Shown one piece after another: positions 11,101-24,768 of a stretch of DNA of 64,000 nt. The stretch covers positions 59,469,850-59,533,849 of the forward strand of contig CM075770.1 of the NCBI GenBank assembly GCA_037974665.1, given 5' to 3'. A program made the position numbers and the translations under genes. Numbering within the stretch: the first letter of the stretch is position 1; each line of letters starts with the position of its first letter. This DNA comes from Ehretia macrophylla. Lineage: Eukaryota; Streptophyta; Magnoliopsida; Boraginales; Ehretiaceae. Below the pieces are notes generated by a model that was not told where the DNA came from, made no database searches, and saw nothing but the letters and a program-made list of their open reading frames with translations.

Positions 11101-12007
11101 CTTCAAAATGTTGTTTTTTGAATGCTAGCATGGGCGTGAAAGGGCTGGTCGTAAATGGTGGAGATTTGAGGGGAATTGAGCAATTTTTTAATGCCTTTGT
11201 GTCATAGTTTGTCTAGGATTATGAATAAATTATGCAATGCTAGACTAAATGCACTTAGTGGTCAGCCAAGGGCTTGCAAATTGCTGAAATTTCAGATTCT
11301 ATTTAACATATTATGGATTATAATAAGGGTGAAATTTGAGGTGCATTGGTTTTGGGTGAGAATAAATAATAAAGAATGTTTAGGTGTTTGTGTAGATTGA
11401 ATTGTTTATTGTTAGTGGATTTTGTAGAGCTTTGAATTAGGATTATTTTATAGTTTAGTGCTTTGTGTAGGATGCTTTCTTCATTAACGTGGTGGCACGG
11501 ATTCCTAGGTCTAGGGTACGCACTACGAGGCATGCACCGAAATCAAGACGAGGCACGAAACACGAGGTAAACACGAACTACAAGGTAAGACACGAACTTC
11601 TAGACTAAGGCACGTACTTCAAGTCTAATGCACAAATTCCAATGCTAACGCACGCAACCCTAGGTGAATGAACGTAGATCAAAATAAGGCACGTAATTCA
11701 ATGCAATGCACGTAATTCAAGACACGACTCTTAAACCTAGGTTAAGGCACGCAGTTCAAGGTTAATGAACACGAAATGAAGAGATACACGCAAATCAAGT
11801 TCTTGCACGTAAATTAAGGTCATGGCATGTTTATCTAAGTATCGCACGTATATCGAGGATTAGGGCACACAATTCTAGGTTAAGGCACGTATAACGAGGC
11901 ATGCATGAAAATCAAGATAGGGCAGGTAATCCTAGGTCAGTCATATAATTTTATGTCTAAGTCACGCAAATCGAGGTAGGACACATTATTCGGGGTCGGG
12001 CCTCACA
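8130..12007 (-). repeat. E1 3' LTR (left)
   Basis: 3878 bp, nearly identical to the right LTR with scattered substitutions and small indels. It holds the degenerate GGCACG repeat zone (about 11490-12007), a TATA-like TGTATAAGTA on the minus strand (around 9035-9045), a conserved stem-loop at 9215-9277 and CTCAGCGAGGG near 8861. Short open frames here are not genes. Confidence 0.92.
11490..12007 (-). repeat. Degenerate short-repeat zone in E1 LTR U3
   Basis: About two dozen diverged copies of a unit of roughly 20 bp built on GGCACGTA...CTAGGT, many with CACG or ACGT cores. At the U3 start in element sense. Its counterparts are 18290-18806 in the other LTR, shorter zones in E2 (about 23515-23726 and 31870-32098) and 59956-60350 in E5. 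Confidence 0.75.
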
Positions 12008-12020
12008 TCCTCCCCTCCTT
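12008..12020 (-). other. E1 polypurine tract
   Basis: On the minus strand AAGGAGGGGAGGA directly precedes the LTR. E2 has AAGGAGGGAAGGA at the same place. Confidence 0.85.
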
Positions 12021-14904
12021 AAAAGAATTTCGTCCCGTAATTCATTTTTACTTGTTAAGGTCATTTAGACGGATTCCAAACATTGTCATTTTCAACTCCG
12101 GGTCGTCCTTTGCTCTGTGATCTCTCTTACCACAACGAATTCACTTCCTAGCTTTATCAAATCATTTAATTCGGTGTGACCCCTACATTTACAGTTCGTT
12201 CCTTTGAACAACTCTCTATTCTCCATTTGATCTTAAGGTCAGGTTCATTAACTAAGGTTAGCGTCTTCAAACATAGTCATCAAAGTTGCATCGGTATTCT
12301 AACAATAGAACTGTAACTCCAAAATCATGACTCATGTTGTATCAATCTCGCATCCATACCTCAAAAGGAATATCACAATAATACCGCGATCTTATGGTTA
12401 CATACACTAATTTCAAGACAAGAGATCTATATCAGATTTACATATCCTATCTACTAGCTTCAAAACTATTATCACATAGGTCATACATAAGTTACGAATC
12501 ATTTCCACAATACGACTCTATTTTCAGGAAGAACTCACCAAACAATTAATCCATCTCAAATCGTCATCTATCGGTAGTATCATAGTTCTTATCTTGAAGG
12601 TATCTTGGACTAGTAAATCTTCTAATGACTAGTCTCCCAATTACAGGCTCTTATTCACTAATCTCTTTTCCCGGCTTTGTTAACCTTCACGCTCGTAATC
12701 AACGAGAAAGACCGTTGAGATTCATTAAACTCGAATTCTAAGGTTTATTAAGTATCACTAACAAATTGCCATCGAAATTGCATGGGTAAACTAATCATGT
12801 TGCACTAGTTCAACTCTTACAAGTAAATTTCATCAGCTTATGATCCACAATCTATCTTCTTATTCAAATCTCTATTTTCAAGTCACAAGGTTTCAGAATT
12901 TTCTTTCAATTTTAACCAAGACTCCTAAGGCAAATAGTTTCAATCTCAAATAAATTTTATTCACCTCAACCCAATGTTATGTCATACTTAAGGAGATAAT
13001 GGTCCTCCTCACTTAGCGAACTAGTCATTCCTTTGAACACTTAATGCCGGCCAATATATCTTCAACATTAATGTTACTAAGCTGGGTTCATCGCCATGTA
13101 AGTGATATCAATGCTCTACTAGGTTACCGGCCATACAGCAACAATCCTAGGATTATAAATGGGTACCGAAATGACCGAGCTCATAAAATACTTACACGAG
13201 ATAACTTCAAGGTTGTATCAATATAAGAATTATGACCACGAGGCATCCTTCAACATAACCTAATAGAACTTCAAAAGTAATCAATTACTTATTTAACTAT
13301 CACTACAAAATTCACCCCTCTTATTCAACGACCACAATTCGAAGTCTCCAACCGCTAGTTTCTAGAAGTGAAACGGTGCACATAATACATTTGTCTAACA
13401 ATAGTCTCTTGGGTCATCATGACTCTGATTCATCTCTATCTTAACTTTATGAAATCTTACTCTTCCAATTTACATGTTCAGCTAGGCTAAGAGCATCGAG
13501 ACTCGTCAACCTTAGGTCCTAGGGTTCACCATAAATTATCATGCATACTCACTATTAGCTATTTAGGATTACTAATCATATCCTAACGACTCCACTTTGC
13601 AATCAGACGCTTTAATCTCATTTCCATGGTTTATATAATAAGTCCACCGGTCTTACTTAAGGATATATGCTTTCCAACATCCTCTAGGGTATCCAAACAA
13701 CGAGTGCATAGAATGACTTACTTCCATAATCACAACTAAATTCGAGAGGTATCAAATTAATACCATGATTCTAAATATCACCGACATCCAACCTAGGACC
13801 TTAGCAACGTTAGTCATCTAACACATAATTCAATACTTTACACTTCTATTCGTCCTAATATTTTAGGTGCAGTTTCCAAACACGAGTTCTAGTTACGTGG
13901 ATTCCTCAATTCTAGCATCCTTATATCTTGTTATATCAAAGAATCATCAACCTTGTTAAATTCGGTCTCCAGAATTGCCTACATGTCTTGAGGTTATCCA
14001 TCGCTAAGTCACTCAAATACACTATCCATGTCTCAACAATCTAGCCCCTAAACGTAACTATCGTTAACTTCCACGAATTCATCTTTTAATTTCTAGGTTA
14101 TGATCTCAACATTTAGTGAACTTGAAATCGCTAGTATACACCATATCAAATTCATCAATGCTTAATTCCAATCAAGTAAGGATTCAATCGTACGAGTATA
14201 TTGCCAACTTCTTAGATAGCCTATCAAGCCAATTTTAAGATGTGAGAAATGGATTCAAAGAAACCTCCAAGTCAACTTCCACTATCAACACATGAGAATA
14301 TATACTACTCTACATATTTAATAGTATATTCTTATATCTAAGGAAAGTTGTATGTCCTTAACATTTATTCTTGAACCACAATTAGAAGAACGGTTTAATG
14401 GAATCAATAACTTCATAGCAATAAAATTGACAACTTAATCACATGTATAGGTATTCCAAAAATAAGGAGATAACTTTACCTCAACAATTATATCCGTGCT
14501 ACGAATTTTATACATATTCATATCCACTAATACATATTATCCATCGAGTACCTGTGAAGATGCCAGAAATCTCTAACCGAGACTTTTTGTTCTCCCTGCA
14601 TGAATTCACTTCCCTGAAAGTCCTAATCCTAACTATCTATGTGTATAAACAGTCATTCATGGTTATATAACATGCACATGTATCAAGGAATGAGTATAAA
14701 AGTGTGCATTATTAAGGGTACTAACGTCTCGGTGTGTATGACACATAATTCATATAGTCCACAAGGCATATAGTATTCAATTCTCAAAGCAATTAAAGCA
14801 CATTAGCACACATTAACACATATAAACAAGACATCATAATTACCTTAGGGCTTCTACCCATGTTCCGAGAGTTGAACCCGACTAACGCCTAGTTACTAAA
14901 CTAA
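12021..14904 (-). other. E1 interior, non-coding
   Basis: About 2.9 kb of A/T-rich DNA. No gag, protease, RT, RNase H or integrase motif is visible in six frames; the longest frames are under 80 codons and unlike known families. Only the edges resemble E2: about 40 bp at the PPT end and about 110 bp before the PBS (about 14790-14904). Confidence 0.8.
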
Positions 14905-14916
14905 GCTCTGATACCA
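14905..14916 (-). other. E1 primer-binding site (tRNA-iMet)
   Basis: Minus-strand TGGTATCAGAGC, 13 nt inside the right LTR. Confidence 0.9.
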
Positions 14917-14929
14917 TTCTTATATAAAG

Positions 14930-17900
14930 TGTCAGCCCCAACCCGGCCTATAAAGGTTAGACTAGGGTGTGATCTAAACATTCAAGTCCATTCACATTCT
15001 TAATCGTTCTAGGAGGTTTAACACTTAACGTTTTATTCTAGACTCCAAATTTTTCAGAAATCCGGCAGCATAACGGCTGTAATTGGGCTCTTTGTTTTGA
15101 CCTAAATTTTCTACCAGCCTCAAAACTTTCAATTCAAGTTCATTCCCAACTAGAATTTACTATTTTGTCATCAATTGAATTGCCTATTGGTTATTTCGAC
15201 GTCCCATTTGATTTATAACCTAGCATGATACTATGTCTCATTTGTTTATTTGTCCTCGTTACAAATATACCTGTTGATCTTAGCTCAATAGCAAGTACCT
15301 ATTAAGATTGGATAAGTTCATTTACTTAGTTCTTAACTAAAGTGTCGTAACCTAAGATAGATACTAGCGGTAGTAAAAGCAAAATGATCATAGTAGTGTC
15401 ATGTCTAGTATCAGTCTACTTAATATAAGTACAAACGAAAATTAGACCCCAAATTACAATGGGGGTCTTTTACATTAGCAACAACAACAACATAAGATAA
15501 ATAATCTTCAAGCAGCACAAGGTACACAAGTAGTCACGTTCAAGCAAAACAACAATAACAGGCAATCACTCCAGGGGTTCATCATTAGGTACATTATCCT
15601 CGGGTTCCTGCACTTGTTCTTCTTCACCTGAGATGATAAAAGAGGGTGAGTCCTTATGAACTCAGCGAGGGGGAGCGAGAAATAAGTATTGAAACTCATT
15701 TTTCGGTTAAACTTATGAAAATCCCTTTCTCAAACATGAATACAACAGAAATACAAGTACAGAATTACAAATACAGAACAGGAATACCAGTCTTTCCTCC
15801 CCGAGGTTCTCTAGGATTCAAGCGGGAGTACTTATACACATAATAAAAAGGATACGGTGAGCTTTAGCTCTCAGATCAAGTCAAGTAACAGGAGTTGCGG
15901 CCAACTTTAATTCATCCCCAAAACACGCCAGGTAGGTGTACTCCGGATGTACCCCAAAATCCTACGACCCAACTCTCCGAGGGTGAAATGCCAAGCGAGA
16001 GTGGGAATTGGACCATGGCAGTCACGATAACACCGGCAAGCCCGACGCCGCTCGGCGTGCGTGAAACACTACCATGCCACACTGAAAGGTTGCAACCTCG
16101 AATGCAATGCACATTTATAACATTTAACATATCACATTAGGAGGACAATAAAGTAGGTTGCCTCCGAGCAGTTATAAGATCGCATGTTAACAAGTAGTCG
16201 AACGAGGCACGATAAGACAAGTAATTTCACATGAGAGGCATATGGAGTTATATGAACATTAATCGGGCAGCCATGTAACACATGTAAAACAGGTCATATA
16301 ACTCGTTAAGAAGCTCATATAATCAAGTGATACGAATTATTCAACATGCAACAACATTTACGTGGGTTCGGTAGCAAGAAAAGCTTATTTGACAACATGC
16401 CATGGTCAAATTCACATTTGAAGTTATAGAACAATTACAGGCAGCCCACTAAGCATATAATTTCCACACCAAACCAAGAGATCAACACTTAGTAAAGCTA
16501 CCTAGTCATTAGGGTTTCTATTTCATGCTTAATCGTGTGATGAAAACCCTAAGTCAACTCAAAGTCATTCTTAAGTCATGCATCATTCCATTCAAACATC
16601 CTCAAGTACTCAAAACAGTCCACATAACATCCCAACACAACTTTTCCACACAATTAGTATCACAAGAGAGGTTACAATAATTTTCCAAGCATGTAGCTAA
16701 ATAAAACCTTTACTACAATAGGCTGTTTTCTCGCAATCAATAGGATAATCAAAAAATCTCCAAATTCAGTGAATAAGATGTCAAATTAAAGCATAAGAAG
16801 TTAACTAAACTCAGAAACAAACCTTGCATCAATTGGAGTTCAAAATCATTAGTTATAGCCGAAACAGTGAGGTAGCACAAAACTGTCCAGATTTGCACAC
16901 TTTTCAGAAAATGGCGTTTTTAAGGTCCTTAGAGTCAGTTTTAGCTTTGGTCCATTTCTGACAAAATTGTCCAGAACTGAAAAATCTAGCATCACACCAA
17001 ATTTCATGCGTTTTAGGTAACGTTTACTAAGTAAAATATGGTTCGTTCCACAAGGTCAGTGCATCTGCCAAAACCTGATTCATTTTTCCAGATTTCCAGA
17101 TTTGGTCAAATTTTAATTATTTGCCATTTTTAGGACCTTAGAGTCAAAATTAGCTTCGGCCTATTTCTGGGAAAAATGTTCAAAACTGTCCAAAATAGTC
17201 ACCCACCAATTTTCAAGCATTTTCAACATCATTAGCTTAGCTAAACGTACCTTGACCAGACTGGTCAGAGAGCTGCCATCCATTTCGACTTCACCTAGCA
17301 TCATTTTCAAGCCAAGATCTTGCCATGCATGGTTGTTTAAGCTTATGAACGACCATATATCTCAAGTTCAGAAGCAAACACACACATTCATGAGCATGCA
17401 TGTGAAATTTTAAAGAGTTTTCAAAAGGTTTTAACCCTCACCTTAGCAATCAACCACAAAATGCTCAAGACCCTTTGTTGAAGCTCAAATCTTCTCCTTT
17501 CCCTTGCTTAGCCGAGAACCTCACTAGTTTTTCTCTATTTTTCCTAGCTTAATGATCAATCTCTTAGCACAAGCATGAGATTAAACCATGGAGAAAAGAA
17601 ATGGTTGTCAAGAAGCTTACCTAGGGCCGAAATGAAGCTTCAATGCACATGCAAGAGTGATTTTCGAACTCTAGCTTGTTTGCTCGACTTTCTTGATGTT
17701 TGCTTGACTTGGCTTAGCTAAGTTATGAAGAAGACAAGCCAAGGAGATAGAGAACTCAGCCAAGAACTGAAATGGAGAGAGGAAATGAGAGGGAAGTGAG
17801 AGAAGTTGAAGGAAAATGAGAGAATGTGACAAAGTGATGGCTTTGCAATTCGTTTAAGGGTGTGGTCAGCCTTGGGCAGCCAAAATCTGATTTTTGTGTC

Positions 17901-18806
17901 TTCAAAATGTTATTTTTTGAATGCTAGCATGGGCATGCAAGGGCTGGTCGAAAATGGTTGAGATTTGAGGGGAATTGAGCAATTTTTTAATGCCTTTGTG
18001 TCATAGTTTGGCTAGTATTATGAATAAATTATGCAATGCTAGAATAAATGCACTTAGTGGTCAGCCATGTGGTTGCAAATTGCTGAAATTTCAGATTCTA
18101 TTTAACATATTATGGATTATAATAAGGGTGAAATTTGAGGTGCATTGGTTTTGGGTGAGAATAAATAATAAAGAATGTTTAGATGTTTGTGTAGATTGAA
18201 TTGTTTATTGTTAGTGGATTTTGTAGAGATTTGAATTAGGATTATTTTATAGTTTAGTGCTTTGTGTAGGATGCTTTCTTGATTAACGTGGTGGCACGGA
18301 TTCCTAGGTCTAGGGTACGCACTACGAGGCACGCACCGAAATCAAGACGGGGCACGAAACACGAGGTAAACACGAACTACGAGATAAGACATGAACTTCT
18401 AGACTAAGGCACGTACTTCAAGTCTAATGCACAGATTCCAATGCTAATGCACGTAACCCTAGGTGAATGAACGTAGATCAAAATAAGGCACGTAATTCAA
18501 TGCAATGCACGTAATTCAAGACACGACTCTTAAACCTAGGTTAAGGCACGCAGTTCAAGGTTAATGCACACGAAATGAAGAGACACACGCAAATCAACTT
18601 CTCGCACGTAAATTAAGGTCATAGCATGTTTATCTAGGTATCGCACGTATATCGAGGATTAGGGCACACAATTCTAGGTTAAGCTACGTATAACGAGGCA
18701 TGCACGAAAACCAAGCCTTGGCACGTAATCCCAGGTTAGTCATATAATTTTAGGTCTAAGGCATGCAAATCTAGGTAACACACGTTATTCGGGGTCGGGC
18801 CTCACA
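14930..18806 (-). repeat. E1 5' LTR (right)
   Basis: 3877 bp partner of 8130-12007. Its stem-loop (16014-16076) and repeat zone (18290-18806) are kept. The small divergence from its partner shows an insertion old enough to have gathered substitutions but still intact. Confidence 0.92.
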
Positions 18807-19015
18807 CTGTGCGCCGCGTAACTCCTTACGGATAAAAAGTTATGGGCACCGAAGCGACGGAGACTTGGTTCAAAGCCCCACGCCATCGGTTTGCGGGCCC
18901 TACCTCTACGTGAAGCGAAGTTGTTTTACCTAAGGTACCTTGGGATTCGGTAATATAAATGTGATGGATAAAGTATCTTGGCAACCCTAACCAGAGCAAA
19001 AATAATTGAAGAGGG

Positions 19016-19133
19016 GGGTGCAACACGAGGACTTCCCAGGGGGTCACCCATCCTAGTACTACTCTGGCCCAAGCTCGCTTAACTTCGGAGTTCTGATGGG
19101 ATCCGGTGCATTAGGGCTGGTATGACCACACCC
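19016..19133 (-). rRNA. 5S rRNA gene, copy 12
   Basis: 118 bp, about 5 substitutions, one in the A box (CGTGC to CGAGC) and one at the edge of the intermediate element. Confidence 0.92.
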
Positions 19134-19692
19134 GTCATGTTGAGGGCACAATTCATTTATGTGTTAACGGTTCACAGTCCCAGCCTAGAGAGATGGGCCA
19201 CTCAAAATGCCCAATGGGCTTAACGACAACCCATCTGCTTCAACAACGCAGCATCCTCGCAAGACGTGATATCGACGCGTTGTAGGGCCCTCTAATGTCC
19301 AGCGAGTAAGGTTGTCGTCCTTTTAACAGCTCACGACGAACGATCCGAGATGGAAAAATAGAGCAAAAGATGAAAAATGGCCAGAAATTGTTGAAAACTT
19401 TCGATTTTGGGCTCCAAATATGGGTACAGCGAGCATGCTGGCTACCCCCATCGTAGAGCTCTCGGAGAGCTTTGTAACGGTATTCTGTGCACCGCGTAAC
19501 TCCTTAGAGATCAAAATTATGGGCACCGGAGAGACAGAGACCTGGTCATAAGTCCTACGCCCTCGCTTTGCTAGCCCAGCGTCCCCGTGAAGTGAAGTTG
19601 TCCTGCCCAAGGTGCCGTGGGATTCGATAATAGAAATGTGGTGGATAAAGTATCTTGGCAACCCTAACCGGAGCAAAAAAAATCGAAAATGG

Positions 19693-19809
19693 GGGTGCAA
19701 CACGCAGACTTCCTAGGGGGTCACCCATCCTAATACTACTCTGGCCAAGCACGCTTAACTTCGGAGTTCTGATGGGATCCGGTGCATTAGTGCTGGTATT
19801 ATCGCACCC
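19693..19809 (-). rRNA. 5S rRNA gene, copy 13
   Basis: 117 bp: a 1-base deletion plus a substitution where the A box meets the intermediate element, and about 4 other changes. Internal promoter probably damaged. Confidence 0.88.
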
Positions 19810-20339
19810 GTCATGTTGAGGGCAAAATTCCTTTATGTGTTAATGGTTCACAGTCCCAGCCTAGAGAGATGGCCCATTCAAAAGGCCCGATGGGCTTAGC
19901 GACAACCCATCCGTTTCAACAACGCAGCATCCTCACAAGACATAATATCGATGCGTTTTAGGGCCCTCTAATGTCCCGCGAATAAGGTTGTCGTCCTTTT
20001 AATAGCTCACGACGTACGATCCAGGACGGAAAAACAGAGCAAAAGAAGAAAAGTGGCCCGAAACTGATGAAAACATTCGATTTTGGGCTCCAAAAATAGG
20101 CACAGCGAGCAAGCTAACTGCCCCCGTCGTAGAGCTCTCGGAGAGCTTTGCAACGGTATGCTGTGCACCGCGTAACGCCTTACGGATCAAAAGTTATGGG
20201 CACCGGAGCGACGAAGACCTGGTCACAAGCCCTATGCCCTCGGTTTGCCGGCCCAGCCTCCACGTGAAGTGAAGTTTTCTTGCCCAAGGTGCCGTTGGAT
20301 TCGATAATAGAAATGTGGTGGATAAAGTATCTTGGCAAC

Positions 20340-23300
20340 TGTCACGCCCCAACCTGGCCTATAAAGGTAAGACTAGGGTGTGATCTAACATTCAAGTCAT
20401 ATCACATACTTAACCATTTATGAAGATTTAACACTTAACGTTTTGGCCTAAACTCCACAAATTCTCTGGTAAACCGGCAGCATAACAACTGTAATTGGGC
20501 TCTTTGGTTTGACCTAATTCTCTAAATGCCTCGAAATTTATCATCTCAATTTCATTTCCAACTAGGATTACTATTTACCATCAATTGAAATGCCTACTAG
20601 TTCTCTCGATGTCTCGTTTGATTAATAACCTAGCATGGTACTATGCCTACTAGTTGTCTCGATGTTTCATTTGATTACAAACTACAAGCAACGTAAAAGA
20701 AATAGTCTTCAAGTAGCATAGTGTTCCCAAATAGCCATAATCACGCAAAGCACATAGGACAAGGAATCATCGTTAGGCACGTCGTCCTCAGGTACCTGTT
20801 CTTGATCTTCTTTACCTGAGATGATAAAAGAGGGTGAGTCCTTATGAACTCAGCGAGGGGGAACGAGAAATAGGTTTTGAAACTCATTTTCTGGTTCAAC
20901 TTATGAAAATCCTTTTCCAAGCATGAATATAACACAATTAAGTACATAACAATAATACAAAAGTAAAGGAACACAATTACCCATCTTTCCTCCCCGAGGT
21001 CCTCTAGGAACCAAGCGAGAGTACTTATACACATAGTAAAAAAAAAGGATACGGTAAGCTTTTGCTCTCAGTTCATTTCCAGTATCAGTTGTTGCAGTTG
21101 ACTTCAAATCATCCCCTTATCACGCCAAGTGGGTGTACTCCGGATGTACCCTGAAATCCTACGACCCAACTCTCCAAGGAAGTTTAGCCCCCAAGCGAGA
21201 CAAGGAATTGGACAATGGTAGTCACTGTTGCACCGGCAAGCCCGATGCCACCCGGTGTGCGTGAACGCTACCACGCAAGAATAAAAGGTTGCAACCTTAT
21301 ATGCAATGCACATTTCTGACATTTAATATATATCACATTAGGAGGACAACAAAGTAGGTTGCCTCCGGACAGTCATAAGATTGCACATTGACAAGTAAAC
21401 AAGTGAGGCACGATAAGACAAGTAATTTCACTTGAAAAGCATATGGAGTTATATGAACATTAAATGAGCAGCCATGTAACAAATGTAAATCAAGCCATAT
21501 AACTCATTTCGAAGTCCACGTAATCAAGTGATAATATTATTCAACATGCAACAACATCTACGTGGGCTCGGATGCAAGAAAGGCCTATTTGTCAACATGC
21601 AATGATCAAAATCACATTTAGGGCTACAAGGGCAACTACGGGCAGCCTACTAAACATATATTTACACACAATATCCAAAGGATCAACTCTTAGCAAGTTT
21701 ACCTAGTCACTAGGGTTTCCATTTCGTGCTTACCCGTGCGATTAAGCCTCAAGTCAACTCAAAATCAATCTCAAGCCATGCATCAATTAATTCAAACATT
21801 CCCAAGTATTCAAAACAGTCCACACAACATCCCAATGCCACAATCCCAAGCATTTAATACCACAAGAAAAGTTACAACAAATTTTCTAAGCATATAACTA
21901 AGTGAAACCCTTACTGCAATAGGCTGTTTTCTCTCAATCATTGAGACAAGCAAACAATCTCCAATTCCAGTTAATAAGATTTCAAATTAAAGCTTAATAA
22001 GTGAACTAAATTCAGAAACAAACCTCACATCATTTTGAGTTCGGGTCCAATAGTTATAGCCAAAACAGTGGGATTGCACAAAACTGTCCAGATTTGCACC
22101 CATTTCAATACTTGTCGTTTTTGAGGTCCTTAGGGTCAGATTTATCCTTAGTCCATTTCTGACAAAAATGTCCAGAACTGAAAAATATAGTAGCATACCA
22201 AATTTCACGCATTTTGGACATCATTTACTAAGTCAAAACGGGTTAGTTCTACATGATCAGTCCATCTGCCAAAACGTGCTTCATTTTTTTTCAGACTTCC
22301 AGATTTGGACACATTTTAATGATTTGCCATTTTGAGGACCTTAGATTCCAAATTGGCTTTGGCCTATTTCTGCGAAAAATGTTCAAAACTGGAAAAACTA
22401 GTTACCTTCCTATTTTCATGCATTTTCAACATCATTTTCCTAGCAAACTCACCTCACAACAACAAAACAGAAAGCTGTCACCAAACCCGATTTCATCTAT
22501 CATCACCTTCAAGCCAAAATCTTGGCATGCATGGTTGTAAAAGCTTATGAACACACATATAACTCAAGTAAAGAAGCAAAGACAAACATTTAAGAGCATG
22601 CATGTGGATATTTGAAAGATTTTCAAGAAGTTTTAGCCCTCACCTTAGCAAATCAACAAGGAGATGCACAAAACTTTGATGAAGCACAAATTTGGTCTTC
22701 TTCCTTGCTTAGCATAGACACCACCCGATTTTTCTCTATTTTTCCTATCTTAGTGACCAAGTTCTTAGTAGGTGCATGTGGTTAGAACAAGAATAAAAGA
22801 AATGGAAGCTAGCAAACTCACCTAGGCCGAAATGGTGACTCAAAGAGCTTGCATGTGAGTTTTCTTGCAACCTAGCTTGCTTGGTCGAGTTTCTTAGCTA
22901 CTTGCTTGCCTTGATGCACCATGGAATGATGAAGATGAGCTATGGAATGATGAAACTCAGCCAAAGCCGAGAGAGAGAGAGAAGAATGAGAGGGAGAGAG
23001 AGAAATGTGAGGAGAATGAGAGAAATGGAAGAAGATGATAGCTTTTGCAAATGTTGATGCATGTGTTCGGCCTTGGGCATTGCAATTCAGGTTTTTATGT
23101 CTTCAAGAAGCATTTTGAAATTCATAGCATGGGCAAGGAGCATTTGGTCGAGATTTGAAGGCTTTGGGTGGAGTTTTTGAGCTAAATTTTTTTATGCAAT
23201 GTGTCATAGAATTGTCATAGATTGTCTACGATTTAAATTGAATTAAGCAAGCAAGCACAAAAGCCCATATGGTGGTCGGCCGAGGCATCTAAAAATCTGA

Positions 23301-23726
23301 TTTTTTGTCATCTTTTGAGCATTATTTAATTGTGTGTTGAAAGTGCAAAAGAATAAGGAATAAAGAATAAGGAATGTCTAGCTTTTTGTGAGATTTTGTC
23401 TTCTAGTGGGTTGAATTAGTAATTTAATAATAGTTAGTAGAATTTGTAGGATTAATTAATAACCTAGTGCTTCGTGTAAGATGCTTTCTTGGTTAGCGTG
23501 AGGGCATGCTTTCCTAGGTCTAAGGCACGTACTACGAGGTAGGACACGAACTATGAGACGAATGCACATTTTCCAAGTAAATGCATGCAACCCTAAACGA
23601 ATGCACGAAATCCAATGCAAGGCACATAAAACGAAACACAATTCTTAAACCTAGGTCAAGGCACGCAAATCTAGATTTGGGCACACGAAACGAGGTATCG
23701 CACGCAAATCGAGGTCGGGCCTCACA
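20340..23726 (-). repeat. E2 3' LTR (left)
   Basis: 3387 bp, shorter than its partner (3547 bp), mainly through loss of a stretch around 20640-20690 that the other LTR keeps at about 28850-29090. The conserved stem-loop is at 21217-21272. Related to E1 and E5 LTRs but clearly diverged. Confidence 0.93.
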
Positions 23727-23739
23727 TCCTTCCCTCCTT
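23727..23739 (-). other. E2 polypurine tract
   Basis: Minus-strand AAGGAGGGAAGGA adjacent to the 3' LTR. Confidence 0.88.
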
Positions 23740-23766
23740 AAAAGAATTTTATCCCGAAATTCAATA

Positions 23767-24765
23767 TTACCTTTGAAATAAAGCTGGATATTGCTGCTCC
23801 ATCTGGTCTCACCTTTCCCACGTTGCTTCTTCAACTCCATGATGATCCCACAGCACTTTCACCATCGGTATAGTTTTGTTGTGCAACTCCCGATCTTGCT
23901 GGTCTAGGATCCGAATGGGCTTCTCCTCATAAGACAAGTTCTCCCGAAGCTGCAACGGCTCTGGCTCCAAGATATGCAAAGGGTCAGGATGATACTTCCA
24001 CAGCATTGAAACATGAAAGACGTCGTGAATATTGGAGAGGTTTTGGGGTAGTGCCAGGCGATACGCCAATTTGCCAACCTTCTCAATTAACTTAAATGGT
24101 CCTACAAATCTTGGGCTCAACTTTCCACCCTTGCCATGTTTAATCGGTCCCCTCCGAGGTGATATCTTCAGGAACACCTTGTCGCCGACCTTAAACTCTA
24201 GACTCTGTCTCTGTCGGTCTGCATAACTCTTCTGCTTGCTTTGGGCGGTAAGCATCCGTTTCCGGATAAGGTGGATATCATCAACAATCTTCATAAGTTC
24301 AGGTAAAAGGGTCGGGTCAAAAGTCTTCATCTCACCTACTTCATCCCAGTAAATTGGGGATCGACACTTACGTCCATACAATGCCTCAAACGGTGCCATC
24401 CCGATAGTGGCCTGATGACTATTATTATAAGCGAACTCTGCTAGAGATAGATATTTCTCCCAACCTTTCCCGAAGTCTAAAACACACGCCCTCAGCATAT
24501 CCTCCATAATCTGAATAGTTCTTTCCGATTGTCCATCAGTCTGAGGGTGATAAGCCGTGCAGAAGCTCAACTTCGTTCCCAAAGCTTCTTGCAATCTCTT
24601 CCAAAATCGGGAAGTAAAATGAGGATCCCTATCCAATACAATACTCACAGGCATCCCGTGCAATCTTACAATCTCCGCCACATACATATCTCCCAATCTT
24701 TCAGGACTATCCTTCTTGTTCATTGGTAAGAAGTGCGCCAACTTAGTCAATCTATCCACTATGAC
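23767..24765 (-). pseudogene. E2 integrase core, GPY/F and chromodomain
   Basis: Integrase joins retrotransposon cDNA into the host chromosome; the C-terminal chromodomain of chromoviruses is thought to guide it to chromatin marks. Counting from the Met at 24759, the second catalytic Asp is residue 43 (LDRDP) and the Glu is residue 79 (DGQSER), exactly 35 residues apart. The first Asp lies in the preceding segment. A GPF-type module covers about 214-239 and the chromodomain about 277-316, ending in EEATWE. A TAG (24766-24768) separates this part from upstream pol, and a TGA (23809-23811) cuts off the last 13 codons before the natural TAA at 23767. Confidence 0.93.
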
Positions 24766-24768
24766 CTA

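Larger units (their letters stand above)
8130..18806 (-). mobile_element. E1: LARD-like non-autonomous LTR retrotransposon
   Basis: Two LTRs of about 3.88 kb (8130-12007 and 14930-18806) flank a 2.9-kb interior without a credible ORF. In element sense (minus) the LTR begins TGTGAGGCCCGACC and ends TGACA. PBS (TGGTATCAGAGC) and polypurine tract lie in the right places for minus orientation. Target duplication is CTATG (8125-8129) against CTGTG (18807-18811), one mismatch. LTR motifs, the leader next to the PBS and the PPT segment resemble E2, so E1 probably moves with E2-type proteins. Confidence 0.93.
18807..20339 (-). repeat. 5S rDNA tandem array, block 2 (copies 12-13)
   Basis: Resumes in the spacer with CTGTG, the other side of the E1 target, and runs to GCAAC at 20335-20339, where E2 is inserted. 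Unit spacing 677 bp. Confidence 0.95.

Noticed and set aside
11490..12007. CRISPR-like array
   Set aside because: Degenerate units without uniform spacers, inside a plant LTR.
12008..14929. Hidden gag-pol remnant in the E1 interior
   Set aside because: No motif of any retroelement domain could be seen on either strand.
8130..18806. Direct 6.8-kb segmental duplication (8130-12007 and 14930-18806)
   Set aside because: TG...CA ends, PBS, PPT and target duplication show these are the two LTRs of one element.
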